Positions 1-5,296 of a stretch of DNA of 6,820 bases are shown here, piece after piece. Under the pieces are notes generated by a model. The model had not been told where the DNA came from, ran no database searches, and worked only from the letters and a program-made list of their open reading frames with translations. How positions within the stretch are numbered: the first letter of the stretch is position 1; every line of letters begins with the position of its first letter. The position numbers were made by a program, and so were the translations under genes. The stretch is from positions 2,497-9,316 of the forward strand of contig FR895490.1 in assembly GCA_000434775.1 (NCBI GenBank), given 5' to 3'. This DNA comes from Eggerthella sp. CAG:368. Lineage in GTDB: Bacteria; Actinomycetota; Coriobacteriia; Coriobacteriales; Eggerthellaceae.

Positions 1-714
1 CTTTCCATAGCCGGTCCCATAACGATTTCTGAATTCCGCAATGCCCGAAGCAACGCCTTGCAATCCGCCAAGAATCTGCTTGACGATTTTCCCTACCCCG
101 TTTGGGTCTATGCTATTCCCGTCAACATCAAGGACTTTAGATGTCTCTTTTACAAGTTGAGCAACCGTCCAGCTCTTGTTGTATGCAACACCCTGTGACT
201 CAAGAATAGTCTTGCAGCAACTCTCAATCAGGTCCTTAGATTTGCCGATTGCATCAGTTGGATTCTCGGTTCTCATGCGCATGAGCAGATCGATCTGCTC
301 AGTCATATAATCGCTGTCAAACGAGGCCTTTAAATAAGCGGCCGAGGCGGCAATCGGAGCATTTGATGATTGCTCCCTATCGGCGATGGCACGGCATTTT
401 AAGTAGTTCGAGCGCATGCCTTTTTTATGAGCATAGGACTGGAAGTCGTCCTTCTGATCGGGGTCATATTCAGGTCCATAGTAAGTCTCGTAATACTCAA
501 GCAAATCAAACAGGAGTTTTTGAGCATCTGCATTATTGGCATCGTTGATGTAGGCGGTCAGAGACTTCCCTTTGGATAGGCCATAATGAGCGCAAAGCGG
601 GACGCCGACACTTTGCATTGTGAAAATATCAAAATCAGCAGTAGAAAAGTTTAAAACGTATCCGCCACGATTAAACAGAGTTAGAAAGCATCCCTGTTCG
701 ATATTGCTAAGCAT
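1..714 (-). CDS. Abortive infection family protein (AbiJ-like, Abi_C domain), 3' end beyond window
   Basis: An open frame runs without a stop from ATG at 714 to the window edge (238 codons seen), so the C-terminus is missing. The start follows an AGGA-type ribosome site 9-12 bases upstream. The N-terminal part (about residues 1-80, with a 'NRGGYVLNFS' block and 'LLFDLLEYYE') resembles an AbiJ N-terminal domain. From about residue 150 the protein matches the Abi_C pattern: a helix with 'KDLIESCCKTIL' (160-171), then 'VKQILGGLQGVASGIAEFRNRYGTGYGK' read in two parts (211-224 and 225-238). Abi_C domains are HEPN-like helical domains of phage-defence proteins, often RNases with an R-N-x5-H motif. 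Here R229-N230 are present, but the expected His position holds Tyr236. Such proteins are thought to stop growth of infected cells. The gene stands alone in the visible sequence, on the 3' side of tRNA-Asn, which suggests an accessory island. The Abi_C call is fairly secure; the N-terminal subtype and mechanism are inferred. Confidence 0.82.
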   Translation of the reverse strand, partial: MLSNIEQGCFLTLFNRGGYVLNFSTADFDIFTMQSVGVPLCAHYGLSKGKSLTAYINDANNADAQKLLFDLLEYYETYYGPEYDPDQKDDFQSYAHKKGMRSNYLKCRAIADREQSSNAPIAASAAYLKASFDSDYMTEQIDLLMRMRTENPTDAIGKSKDLIESCCKTILESQGVAYNKSWTVAQLVKETSKVLDVDGNSIDPNGVGKIVKQILGGLQGVASGIAEFRNRYGTGYGK

Positions 715-729
715 TTTTTCTTCCTGATA

Positions 730-740
730 AGGCCCGGCCT
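730..740. promoter_or_regulatory. Palindrome AGGCC-C-GGCCT in the abi leader
   Basis: Perfect 5-bp arms (730-734 and 736-740) flank one base and lie between the predicted transcription start and the ribosome site of the minus-strand abi gene. The adjacent CCTAGG (738-743) is itself palindromic. The element could be an operator or a small RNA hairpin that limits translation; the function is inferred from position only. Confidence 0.3.
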
Positions 741-756
741 AGGTTCTCCGAAACAA

Positions 757-785
757 ATTATCGCATCGAGGCTCAAAGTCGTAAA
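757..785 (-). promoter_or_regulatory. Putative promoter of the abortive infection gene
   Basis: On the minus strand TTTACG (780-785) and GATAAT (757-762) are separated by 17 bp, with four and five matches to the sigma-70-like consensus. Transcription would start near 750, giving a leader of about 36 nt before the ATG at 714. The -35 box lies within the tandem 11-bp repeat at 775-796. Confidence 0.45.
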
Positions 786-796
786 AAAGTCGTAAA
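775..796. repeat. Exact tandem direct repeat, 2 x 11 bp (AAAGTCGTAAA)
   Basis: Two identical copies of AAAGTCGTAAA abut at 775-785 and 786-796. The 11-bp period is about one helical turn, so a protein bound to both copies would sit on one DNA face. The first copy overlaps the putative -35 box of the minus-strand abi promoter. A short inverted repeat (ACCGC at 796-800, GCGGT at 807-811) follows directly. This looks like a regulator site, but the binding protein is unknown. Confidence 0.6.
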
Positions 797-907
797 CCGC
801 TATATCGCGGTAGGTGTTCTGCTCATTTACGAGGCCGTTTGTCCTTACTGTCAGATGTTGCCATGGCACACGAAGAGAACGGAAAGCATGGGATGTCCTT
901 AAGCAAC

Positions 908-932
908 AAAAAACCCGCTCAAAGGCGGGTTT
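908..932 (-). terminator. Rho-independent terminator of tRNA-Asn
   Basis: On the minus strand an 8-bp stem (AAACCCGC paired with GCGGGTTT, 925-932 and 911-918) closes a six-base loop and runs into a T tract. It begins 9 bases after the CCA end of tRNA-Asn, so it fits as that gene's terminator and separates it from the abi gene. Confidence 0.85.
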
Positions 933-941
933 GAATTTCTA

Positions 942-1016
942 TGGCTCCCCGGGTAGGACTCGAACCTACAACCCTCCGGTTAACAGCCGGATGCTCTGCC
1001 ATTGAGCTACCGAGGA
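942..1016 (-). tRNA. tRNA-Asn (anticodon GUU)
   Basis: The minus strand folds into a complete 75-nt cloverleaf. The 7-bp acceptor stem TCCTCGG/CCGGGGA has one G-U pair, the D arm is GCTC/GAGC, and the anticodon stem TCCGG/CCGGA holds loop CTGTTAA with anticodon GTT. The T arm is GTAGG/CCTAC with loop TTCGAGT, the discriminator is G, and CCA is encoded at 944-942. It reads asparagine codons AAU and AAC. The gene is divergent from the helicase, has a clear promoter upstream and a terminator directly after it. Its 3' side faces the abortive infection gene, and tRNA 3' ends are common integration sites for mobile elements. Confidence 0.97.
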
Positions 1017-1046
1017 ATACGGTCGTGTTTTTCAACGCGAGTAAGT

Positions 1047-1074
1047 AGTATACCCGTTTATGAAATCTATGCAA
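1047..1074 (-). promoter_or_regulatory. Promoter of tRNA-Asn
   Basis: On the minus strand TTGCAT (1069-1074) and TATACT (1047-1052) are spaced by 16 bp, each close to consensus. The predicted start is near 1040, about 24 bases before the mature tRNA 5' end. The site lies inside the region an over-long helicase start at 1060 would cover, which argues against that start. Confidence 0.65.
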
Positions 1075-1105
1075 GATGTTTTTCGTATTTTTGAAAACGA
1101 TTTTT

Positions 1106-1136
1106 TTGAAGCGATGAGAGCAGGGAGCTTTATACT
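1106..1136 (+). promoter_or_regulatory. Putative promoter of the DEAD-box helicase gene
   Basis: TATACT at 1131-1136 is a good -10 box, and TTGAAG at 1106-1111 is a possible -35 box at a long 19-bp spacing. The predicted transcription start (about 1143-1144) coincides with the ATG at 1144, so the message would be leaderless. Such messages are common in actinobacteria. Confidence 0.5.
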
Positions 1137-1143
1137 AAATGCC

Positions 1144-2388
1144 ATGACAACTACATTTAAAATGCTCAACCTCACAAAACCATGTTTAGAAGCTGTTGCT
1201 GACTTAGGCTTTAGTGAGCCAACACCCATTCAGGAACAAGCAATTCCTTTTGGTCTAAAAAACGAAGACATTTTGGCCGCTGCTCAAACGGGCACAGGAA
1301 AAACACTTGCATATCTGCTCCCTATTTTTGATCAGATGGTGAGCTTTTGGGGCTCAAAGCGCCCTAAGAAAAATAGAGGGCCTTATGCCCTCATTCTTTC
1401 TCCAACGCGTGAGCTTGCTCAACAAATTGCTCAATGCGCACAAACTATTGCCAAGATAACTAACTTTCGCGTGGCAACGGTTATTGGTGGAAAAAAGTAT
1501 TCGAGTCAAATAAATAAACTCAAGCAGGGCTGCGATATCTTAATTGCTACTCCTGGAAGGCTAATTGATCTTCTTGATCAGCATGCGTTAACACTCAATG
1601 CTGTTCATTACCTCGTTCTTGATGAAGTTGACCGTATGCTCGATATGGGTTTTTGGCCTCCCGTTTATTCTATCGTTAAGAAAACGCCTGTTAAGCGTCA
1701 GACGTTTTTCTTCAGTGCAACGCTTACTCCTGTTGTTTTGGAGAAAGCACGCTTGCTTCAGAAGAATCCGCAGCGAATAGAAATTTCTCATTGTGGTGAC
1801 ACGGCGGATACCGTTGAAGAGTATGTTATGCCAGTGATGACTGCGCAAAAGCAAAGCCTTTTGGTTGCGTTACTTGAGGAGAAGAAGCCGTCGCGCGCTA
1901 TTGTGTTCACGCATACCAAGCAGGAAGCAGACACCTGCGCCCATCTTCTCCAGAAAACCGGCTTGAAGGCAGACAGTATCCATTCTGATAAAACTCAGGC
2001 CAAACGCGACAGAGCACTTAAGTATTTTAAAAACGGAAATCTTGAAGTGCTTGTTGCAACGGATGTCCTTGCGCGCGGTATTGATGTTTCTGATGTTGAG
2101 ATGGTTGTTAATCTTTCGGTTCCCGATAACCCTGAAGATTATGTGCATCGCATTGGCCGAACGGGCCGTGCGGGCGTTTCGGGGGAGGCGTACACAATGC
2201 TTGCTCCCGAGCAACTGCTTGAATTGCGTGAGATTGAATATTTCACGGAAAGCTTGCTTTCAACCTTTGATTTGGAGGGGTTTGAATATGCGAGCGGACG
2301 TCTTATTCCTGATCCGAAGCGCCCAACGAAGAAGGGAATGCGACCTAAAGGGCGTGGGGGACGAAGGTTATCTTTTCGTCGCAGGTGA
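1144..2388 (+). CDS. DEAD-box ATP-dependent RNA helicase, RhlE-like
   Basis: This is a 414-residue cytoplasmic RNA helicase that uses ATP to unwind or remodel RNA, typically in ribosome assembly, mRNA decay or cold adaptation. All core motifs are visible in order: Q motif 'GFSEPTPIQ' (22-30), motif I AQTGTGKT (47-54), Ia PTRELAQQ (87-94), GG (115-116), Ib TPGR (136-139), motif II DEVD (160-163), III SAT (191-193), IV 'IVFTHT' (253-258), V 'ATDVLARGID' (305-314) and VI HRIGRTGRAG (335-344). The C-terminal tail from about 386 is short and rich in Arg, Lys and Gly, as in RhlE-type enzymes. Motif II has Val in place of Ala (GTT codon). The start at 1144 is preferred over an in-frame ATG at 1060 because family similarity begins at 'FKMLNLTKP' and both the tRNA-Asn promoter and a helicase -10 box lie within 1060-1143. 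No ribosome site precedes 1144 at normal spacing, which fits a leaderless message. Confidence 0.95.
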   Translation: MTTTFKMLNLTKPCLEAVADLGFSEPTPIQEQAIPFGLKNEDILAAAQTGTGKTLAYLLPIFDQMVSFWGSKRPKKNRGPYALILSPTRELAQQIAQCAQTIAKITNFRVATVIGGKKYSSQINKLKQGCDILIATPGRLIDLLDQHALTLNAVHYLVLDEVDRMLDMGFWPPVYSIVKKTPVKRQTFFFSATLTPVVLEKARLLQKNPQRIEISHCGDTADTVEEYVMPVMTAQKQSLLVALLEEKKPSRAIVFTHTKQEADTCAHLLQKTGLKADSIHSDKTQAKRDRALKYFKNGNLEVLVATDVLARGIDVSDVEMVVNLSVPDNPEDYVHRIGRTGRAGVSGEAYTMLAPEQLLELREIEYFTESLLSTFDLEGFEYASGRLIPDPKRPTKKGMRPKGRGGRRLSFRRR

Positions 2389-2443
2389 TAAACTCTGCCA
2401 AGAAAGGCACTTCAACCTGTACGTGGTGCTGTAATCATTTACT

Positions 2444-2471
2444 GTTTCACGAAAAAGGCTTTCAGTGAAAC
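2444..2471. other. Hairpin downstream of the helicase gene
   Basis: Arms GTTTCAC (2444-2450) and GTGAAAC (2465-2471) pair fully. An inner GAAA/TTTC stem extends them to about 11 bp around an AAGGC loop, with one bulged base. It lies 56 bases after the helicase stop. No T tract follows on either strand, so it may be a transcript-end stabiliser or a weak or Rho-dependent stop, not a classic terminator. The rest of 2389-2673 shows no gene; its last 40 bases look like a relic of the next reading frame's ancestor. Confidence 0.4.
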
Positions 2472-2673
2472 TGGTGATCGGTTAGTCTGTCGCGTGCTTT
2501 TAGAGGCAGCGTGTGGGCAGCTTATAAAATGATTGAATTCTATTTGTTTAGCCTTTCTATGGGTGATCTATTCATTTAATTGATCCTAACCGTTTACCGC
2601 GAAGTCTTTTCAATAAATAGTCGTGATGATAAGCTGAAAAAGAATTCTTGGTGCTGACAAAAACACATATGTT

Positions 2674-3687
2674 ATGGATACGCCCCAGATGAAGCGTGAA
2701 AAAGACATTGTGAAGTGGGCAGATGAAATTGCAGACTTTGCAAAAATGGTAGAGGATTTTACAGGCAAAACCCTTACTGTCGAAAACCTCGATGCTGCAA
2801 TTAAGACCATCAATGCGAAGCGCCGCGCTCTTGCTCGCGTGTACGAGGCACGTAAAGCTACGAATTGTATTCCAATAAGTGGTAAAGATGCTCTGCTTGT
2901 GACACAGATTGCATTCTTCGATGATCCTGCTCGCTGCGCCGAAATGGCAAACAAGCTTGCTGAGGAATTAGAACAGCGTGTTGCTGATGGTGTAAGTGTA
3001 TTCCCAGCGGGAACTAAGCGTATCTTGCTTACAGGAACGCCTCTTGCTATTCCAAACTGGAAGCTTCATCACGTTATTGAGACGAGTGGCGCAGCGGTCG
3101 TGTGCGAGGAAATGTGCACAGGAACGCGTTACTTTGAAAATGAGGTCGATGAAAGTCAGACTACACTTGAAGGTCAGTTTATGGCTTTATCTGAGCGTTA
3201 TATGAAAAACAATTGTGCGTGCTTTACTCCGAATCCTGGTCGAATTGAGGACATCATTCGTCTTGCGAAGGTTTATCAGGTTGACGGTGTTATCGACGTG
3301 AACTTGAAGTTCTGTACTCTCTATGACATTGAGAAATCTTCAGTAGCTCAAGCACTTGAAGCAGAAGGTATTCCTTGTTTAGGTACGGTATTTGCTGAGT
3401 CAGAAGTTATTTCGTTAGTGGGTAAGGGTGATCCCCGCGAAAATATCGCTAATGGGGTCATTGCTTCCGTCGTAAAACGCGTTGCTACGCTTGTTGGACA
3501 GGTGTCGGTTGACCGGTATTTTCTTACAGGTGGCCTGTGTGAAAACGATTATGTGCGAGAACAACTTTCCCAGATACTTAAAGCACCCATAACCTCTACA
3601 CCTGAGGCGCGTTATGCTGGGGCCCTTGGTGCTGCGCTTACAGCGCGTGAACTAACGGTGAAAAAAGACAACGCGATAACCGCTTAG
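2674..3687 (+). CDS. Truncated 2-hydroxyacyl-CoA dehydratase/double-cubane protein fused to activase C-terminus (probable relic)
   Basis: Residues 1-235 match the C-terminal part of the HgdB/FldB/YjiM family, closest in style to double-cubane-cluster proteins: 'PQMKREKDI' (4-12), 'ISGKDALLVTQIAFFDDP' (68-85), 'LTGTPLAIPNWKLHHVIETS' (119-138), 'EEMCTGTRYFEN' (145-156), 'NCACFTPN' (180-187), 'LKFCTLYDIE' (211-220). Residues 237-326 match the C-terminus of the partner ASKHA activase (HgdC/YjiL): 'TVFAESEVISLV' (238-249), 'LTGGL' (284-288), 'YAGALGAAL' (314-322). The normal pair is two genes, an iron-sulfur dehydratase-like reductase and an ATP-driven electron activator. Missing are roughly the first 120-150 residues of the dehydratase, with a cluster Cys region, its last 50 or so, and the activase's nucleotide-binding start and cluster cysteines. 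No ribosome site precedes ATG 2674. Conserved cysteines C144, C148, C181, C183 and C214 remain. The frame is intact, so a recent in-frame deletion relic is the likeliest reading; a retained novel fusion or an assembly deletion is also possible. Confidence 0.8.
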   Translation: MDTPQMKREKDIVKWADEIADFAKMVEDFTGKTLTVENLDAAIKTINAKRRALARVYEARKATNCIPISGKDALLVTQIAFFDDPARCAEMANKLAEELEQRVADGVSVFPAGTKRILLTGTPLAIPNWKLHHVIETSGAAVVCEEMCTGTRYFENEVDESQTTLEGQFMALSERYMKNNCACFTPNPGRIEDIIRLAKVYQVDGVIDVNLKFCTLYDIEKSSVAQALEAEGIPCLGTVFAESEVISLVGKGDPRENIANGVIASVVKRVATLVGQVSVDRYFLTGGLCENDYVREQLSQILKAPITSTPEARYAGALGAALTARELTVKKDNAITA

Positions 3688-3699
3688 GCGTTAAGCAAT

Positions 3700-3728
3700 T
3701 TGATGACTTTCTTAATCAAGGTTTTTTT
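3700..3728 (+). terminator. Weak Rho-independent terminator candidate
   Basis: TTGAT (3700-3704) pairs with ATCAA (3715-3719), followed by GG and seven T residues (3722-3728), 12 bases after the stop of the fused dehydratase/activase ORF. The stem is only 5 bp with a 10-base loop, so it rests mainly on position and the T run. Confidence 0.35.
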
Positions 3729-3743
3729 CAATACTCTTCTTCT

Positions 3744-3824
3744 CGGTAAGATTTAATACCGCCTTTCTCGCTCCTTCAATCATGATTACGATTGTTTGCG
3801 CTTAGGAGTTGTAAAGACGGTATT
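3744..3824 (+). other. Structured intergenic element with alternative pairings
   Basis: AATACCG (3755-3761) pairs with CGGTATT (3818-3824). After one mismatch CTTT/AAAG continues (3763-3766, 3813-3816), then CTCC/GGAG (3771-3774, 3805-3808) and an inner CAATC/GATTG hairpin (3777-3781, 3790-3794). The TACCG of the outer arm can instead pair with CGGTA at 3744-3748, so two folds exclude each other. It lies between the fused ORF and trpS. No T-box consensus is present. It could be a small RNA, a transcript end or a leader element; the role is unknown. Confidence 0.4.
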
Positions 3825-3856
3825 GGACATCTTACATAAGCGTAATAAGCTTCAAA

Positions 3857-3865
3857 TGGTATACT
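3857..3865 (+). promoter_or_regulatory. trpS: Extended -10 promoter of trpS
   Basis: TGGTATACT at 3857-3865 is an extended -10 element (TGnTATACT); no good -35 box is seen at 16-18 bp, which extended -10 promoters tolerate. The predicted start near 3872 gives a leader of about 50 nt. That leader can form a hairpin (CGTGTTTT/AAAACGTG, with two G-U pairs, near 3882-3901) just before the ribosome site. Confidence 0.5.
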
Positions 3866-3922
3866 TGAACGCGCTGTTTTACGTGTTTTGGCTAAAACGT
3901 GCCAAGGAAAAAGGGTGAATGT

Positions 3923-4969
3923 ATGAGTAGTGATAGTTTTGAAGCCAGTCGCAAACGAAGCGATGATATCTCTGCAGATTTAAAGGTCAATCCCGAAAAA
4001 TACACTATGCTTACAGGTGATCGCCCAACGGGCAGGCTTCATCTGGGTCACTATTTTGGCACTATCAAAGAGCGTGTTGTCTTGCAGGAACTTGGTATTA
4101 CAACACGTGTAGTAATTGCCGATTATCAGGTTATTACCGACCGCGATACTACTGAGCATATTCAAGATAATGTTTACAACATGGTTATTGACTATTTAGC
4201 TTGTGGTCTTGACCCTGAAAAAACGCTCATTTTCACTCATTCGGCTGTTCCAGCATTAAACCAGCTTATGCTTCCTTTCCTTTCACTTGTTTCAGAGGCA
4301 GAATTGTTGCGTAACCCTACTGTTAAGTCTGAGATGGAAGCATCGGGTCATGTCCTTTCAGGTTTGTTGTTAACGTATCCCGTTCATCAGGCATGTGACA
4401 TTTTGTTCTGCAAGGGCAATATTGTTCCTGTTGGAAAAGATCAGCTCCCTCATATCGAGCAAACTCGCCAGATTGCACGTCGTTTTAACGAGCGTTATGC
4501 TCATGTTTTTCCTGAACCAGAAGGCATCCTGAATGACGCTCCAGAAATTCCAGGCTTGGATGGACGCAAGATGTCTAAGAGTTACGGAAATGCAATTAGT
4601 CTTTCGTTCACTGACGAGGAAACGGCTAAACTCATTAAGAAATCAAAGACCGATTCCGAGCGTTTTATCACTTTTGATAAGGAAGAGCGTCCGGGCGTTT
4701 CCGCTTTGCTCACCACGGCTGCCCTTTGTACGGGTCGTTCAGAGGTTGAGATTGCTGAAGAAATTGGCAACGGCGGTTCTGGAACCCTGAAAAAGTACGT
4801 AACAGAAAGCGTCAATACCTATCTTGCTCCCATTCGAGAGCGTCGTCGTGAACTTGAAGGCAAGATGGACTATATCAAGGAAGTTCTTCATGAGGGCAAC
4901 CGCAAGGCTAATGAGATCGCAGATGCAACGCTCAATGAAGTTCGTGAAGCAATGGGTATGGTGTACTAA
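3923..4969 (+). CDS. trpS: Tryptophanyl-tRNA synthetase (TrpRS)
   Basis: This 348-residue class I aminoacyl-tRNA synthetase charges tRNA-Trp with tryptophan in the cytoplasm using ATP, normally as a homodimer. The Rossmann-fold signatures are plain: 'TGDRPTGRLHLGHYFG' (31-46) contains the HIGH motif as HLGH (40-43), and KMSKS is exact at 216-220. The TrpRS-type block with 'VPVGKDQLPHIEQTRQIARRFN' (in 166-194) and a later 'PGVSALL' segment separate it from TyrRS. The start at ATG 3923 is chosen because AAGGG lies 7 bases upstream; a GTG at 3899 in the same frame has no ribosome site and would overlap it. Compared with typical TrpRS the first motif lies about 25 residues further in, so there is a short polar N-terminal extension. 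The gene appears monocistronic, with its own extended -10 promoter and a terminator at 5031-5065. Confidence 0.96.
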   Translation: MSSDSFEASRKRSDDISADLKVNPEKYTMLTGDRPTGRLHLGHYFGTIKERVVLQELGITTRVVIADYQVITDRDTTEHIQDNVYNMVIDYLACGLDPEKTLIFTHSAVPALNQLMLPFLSLVSEAELLRNPTVKSEMEASGHVLSGLLLTYPVHQACDILFCKGNIVPVGKDQLPHIEQTRQIARRFNERYAHVFPEPEGILNDAPEIPGLDGRKMSKSYGNAISLSFTDEETAKLIKKSKTDSERFITFDKEERPGVSALLTTAALCTGRSEVEIAEEIGNGGSGTLKKYVTESVNTYLAPIRERRRELEGKMDYIKEVLHEGNRKANEIADATLNEVREAMGMVY

Positions 4970-5030
4970 CGCAAGATTTGTTTGTGGTAGGGCTGTTGAA
5001 TAAGAGCTTTCTCCGAACTGTAAATTAACT

Positions 5031-5065
5031 GCATCAGCGGGGTATGTTTGAACTGGTGCTTTTTT
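5031..5065 (+). terminator. Rho-independent terminator after trpS
   Basis: GCATCAG (5031-5037) pairs with CTGGTGC (5053-5059) in a 7-bp stem with one G-U pair and a 15-base loop, followed by six T residues (5060-5065). It lies 61 bases after the trpS stop. Confidence 0.65.
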
Positions 5066-5133
5066 CGTGGTATGACTTTTATGTTTTTGATACGCGATTC
5101 GAAAACAATACGGTAAAATAGCACGGCGTTGAT

Positions 5134-5164
5134 AAGAGAAGGCTTTTCTTTAGCTTCTTTTTTT
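5134..5164 (+). terminator. Possible second terminator between trpS and the CAU tRNA
   Basis: AAGAGAAG (5134-5141) pairs with CTTCTTTT (5154-5161), with one G-U pair around a 12-base loop, and the T tract continues to 5164. The stem is AT-rich, and it lies about 165 bases past trpS and 45 before the tRNA. No convincing tRNA promoter was found in 5066-5208. Confidence 0.35.
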
Positions 5165-5208
5165 GCGCGATTGTTGCTTAACCGGTAAAGCAGAGCAACT
5201 TTTCTTGC

Positions 5209-5283
5209 GGGCCCGTAGCTCAACGGTGGAGCAGGGGACTCATAATCCTTTGGTTCTCGGTTCGAATCCGGGCGGGCCCACCA
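5209..5283 (+). tRNA. tRNA with CAU anticodon (elongator Met or lysidine-type Ile2)
   Basis: The 75 bases form a full cloverleaf. The acceptor stem GGGCCCG/CGGGCCC is perfectly paired, the D arm is GCTC/GAGC, and the anticodon stem GGGGA/TCCTT has two G-U pairs around loop CTCATAA (anticodon CAT). The T arm is CTCGG/CCGGG with loop TTCGAAT, the discriminator is A, and CCA is encoded at 5281-5283. It is not initiator tRNA: the first pair is G-C, not the C-A mismatch, and the anticodon stem lacks three G-C pairs next to the loop. The sequence around the anticodon (GACTCATAATC) and C4-G69, C5-G68 resemble E. coli tRNA-Ile2, whose C34 is converted to lysidine by TilS to read AUA. Automated callers usually label such genes tRNA-Met. 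The choice between the two is open. Confidence 0.93.
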
Positions 5284-5296
5284 TTTTACAACCTTA

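Noticed and set aside
859..868. 10-bp palindrome TGCCATGGCA
   Set aside because: Perfect but short, and far from any supported promoter; such sites occur by chance.
681..869. 62-codon minus-strand ORF overlapping the abi start
   Set aside because: GTG start without a ribosome site, no recognisable domain, and it crosses the abi promoter and 5' end in a different frame.
814..1005. 63-codon plus-strand ORF with 'GRTRTYNPPVNSRMLC'
   Set aside because: Its C-terminal half is the antisense of tRNA-Asn, a well-known spurious translation, and the rest covers the terminator and abi upstream region.
1060..1143. 28-residue N-terminal extension of the helicase from ATG 1060
   Set aside because: No family similarity, it overlaps the tRNA-Asn promoter and the helicase's own -10 box, and it has no ribosome site.
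1588..2214. Minus-strand ORFs of 88 and 114 codons inside the helicase gene
   Set aside because: Shadows of the strongly supported helicase frame, without domains or start signals.
3899..3922. GTG start eight codons upstream of trpS ATG
   Set aside because: The segment contains the ribosome-binding site of ATG 3923 and has none of its own.
3690..3922. T-box riboswitch upstream of trpS
   Set aside because: The conserved T-box antiterminator sequence and a following terminator are not present, although the region can fold.
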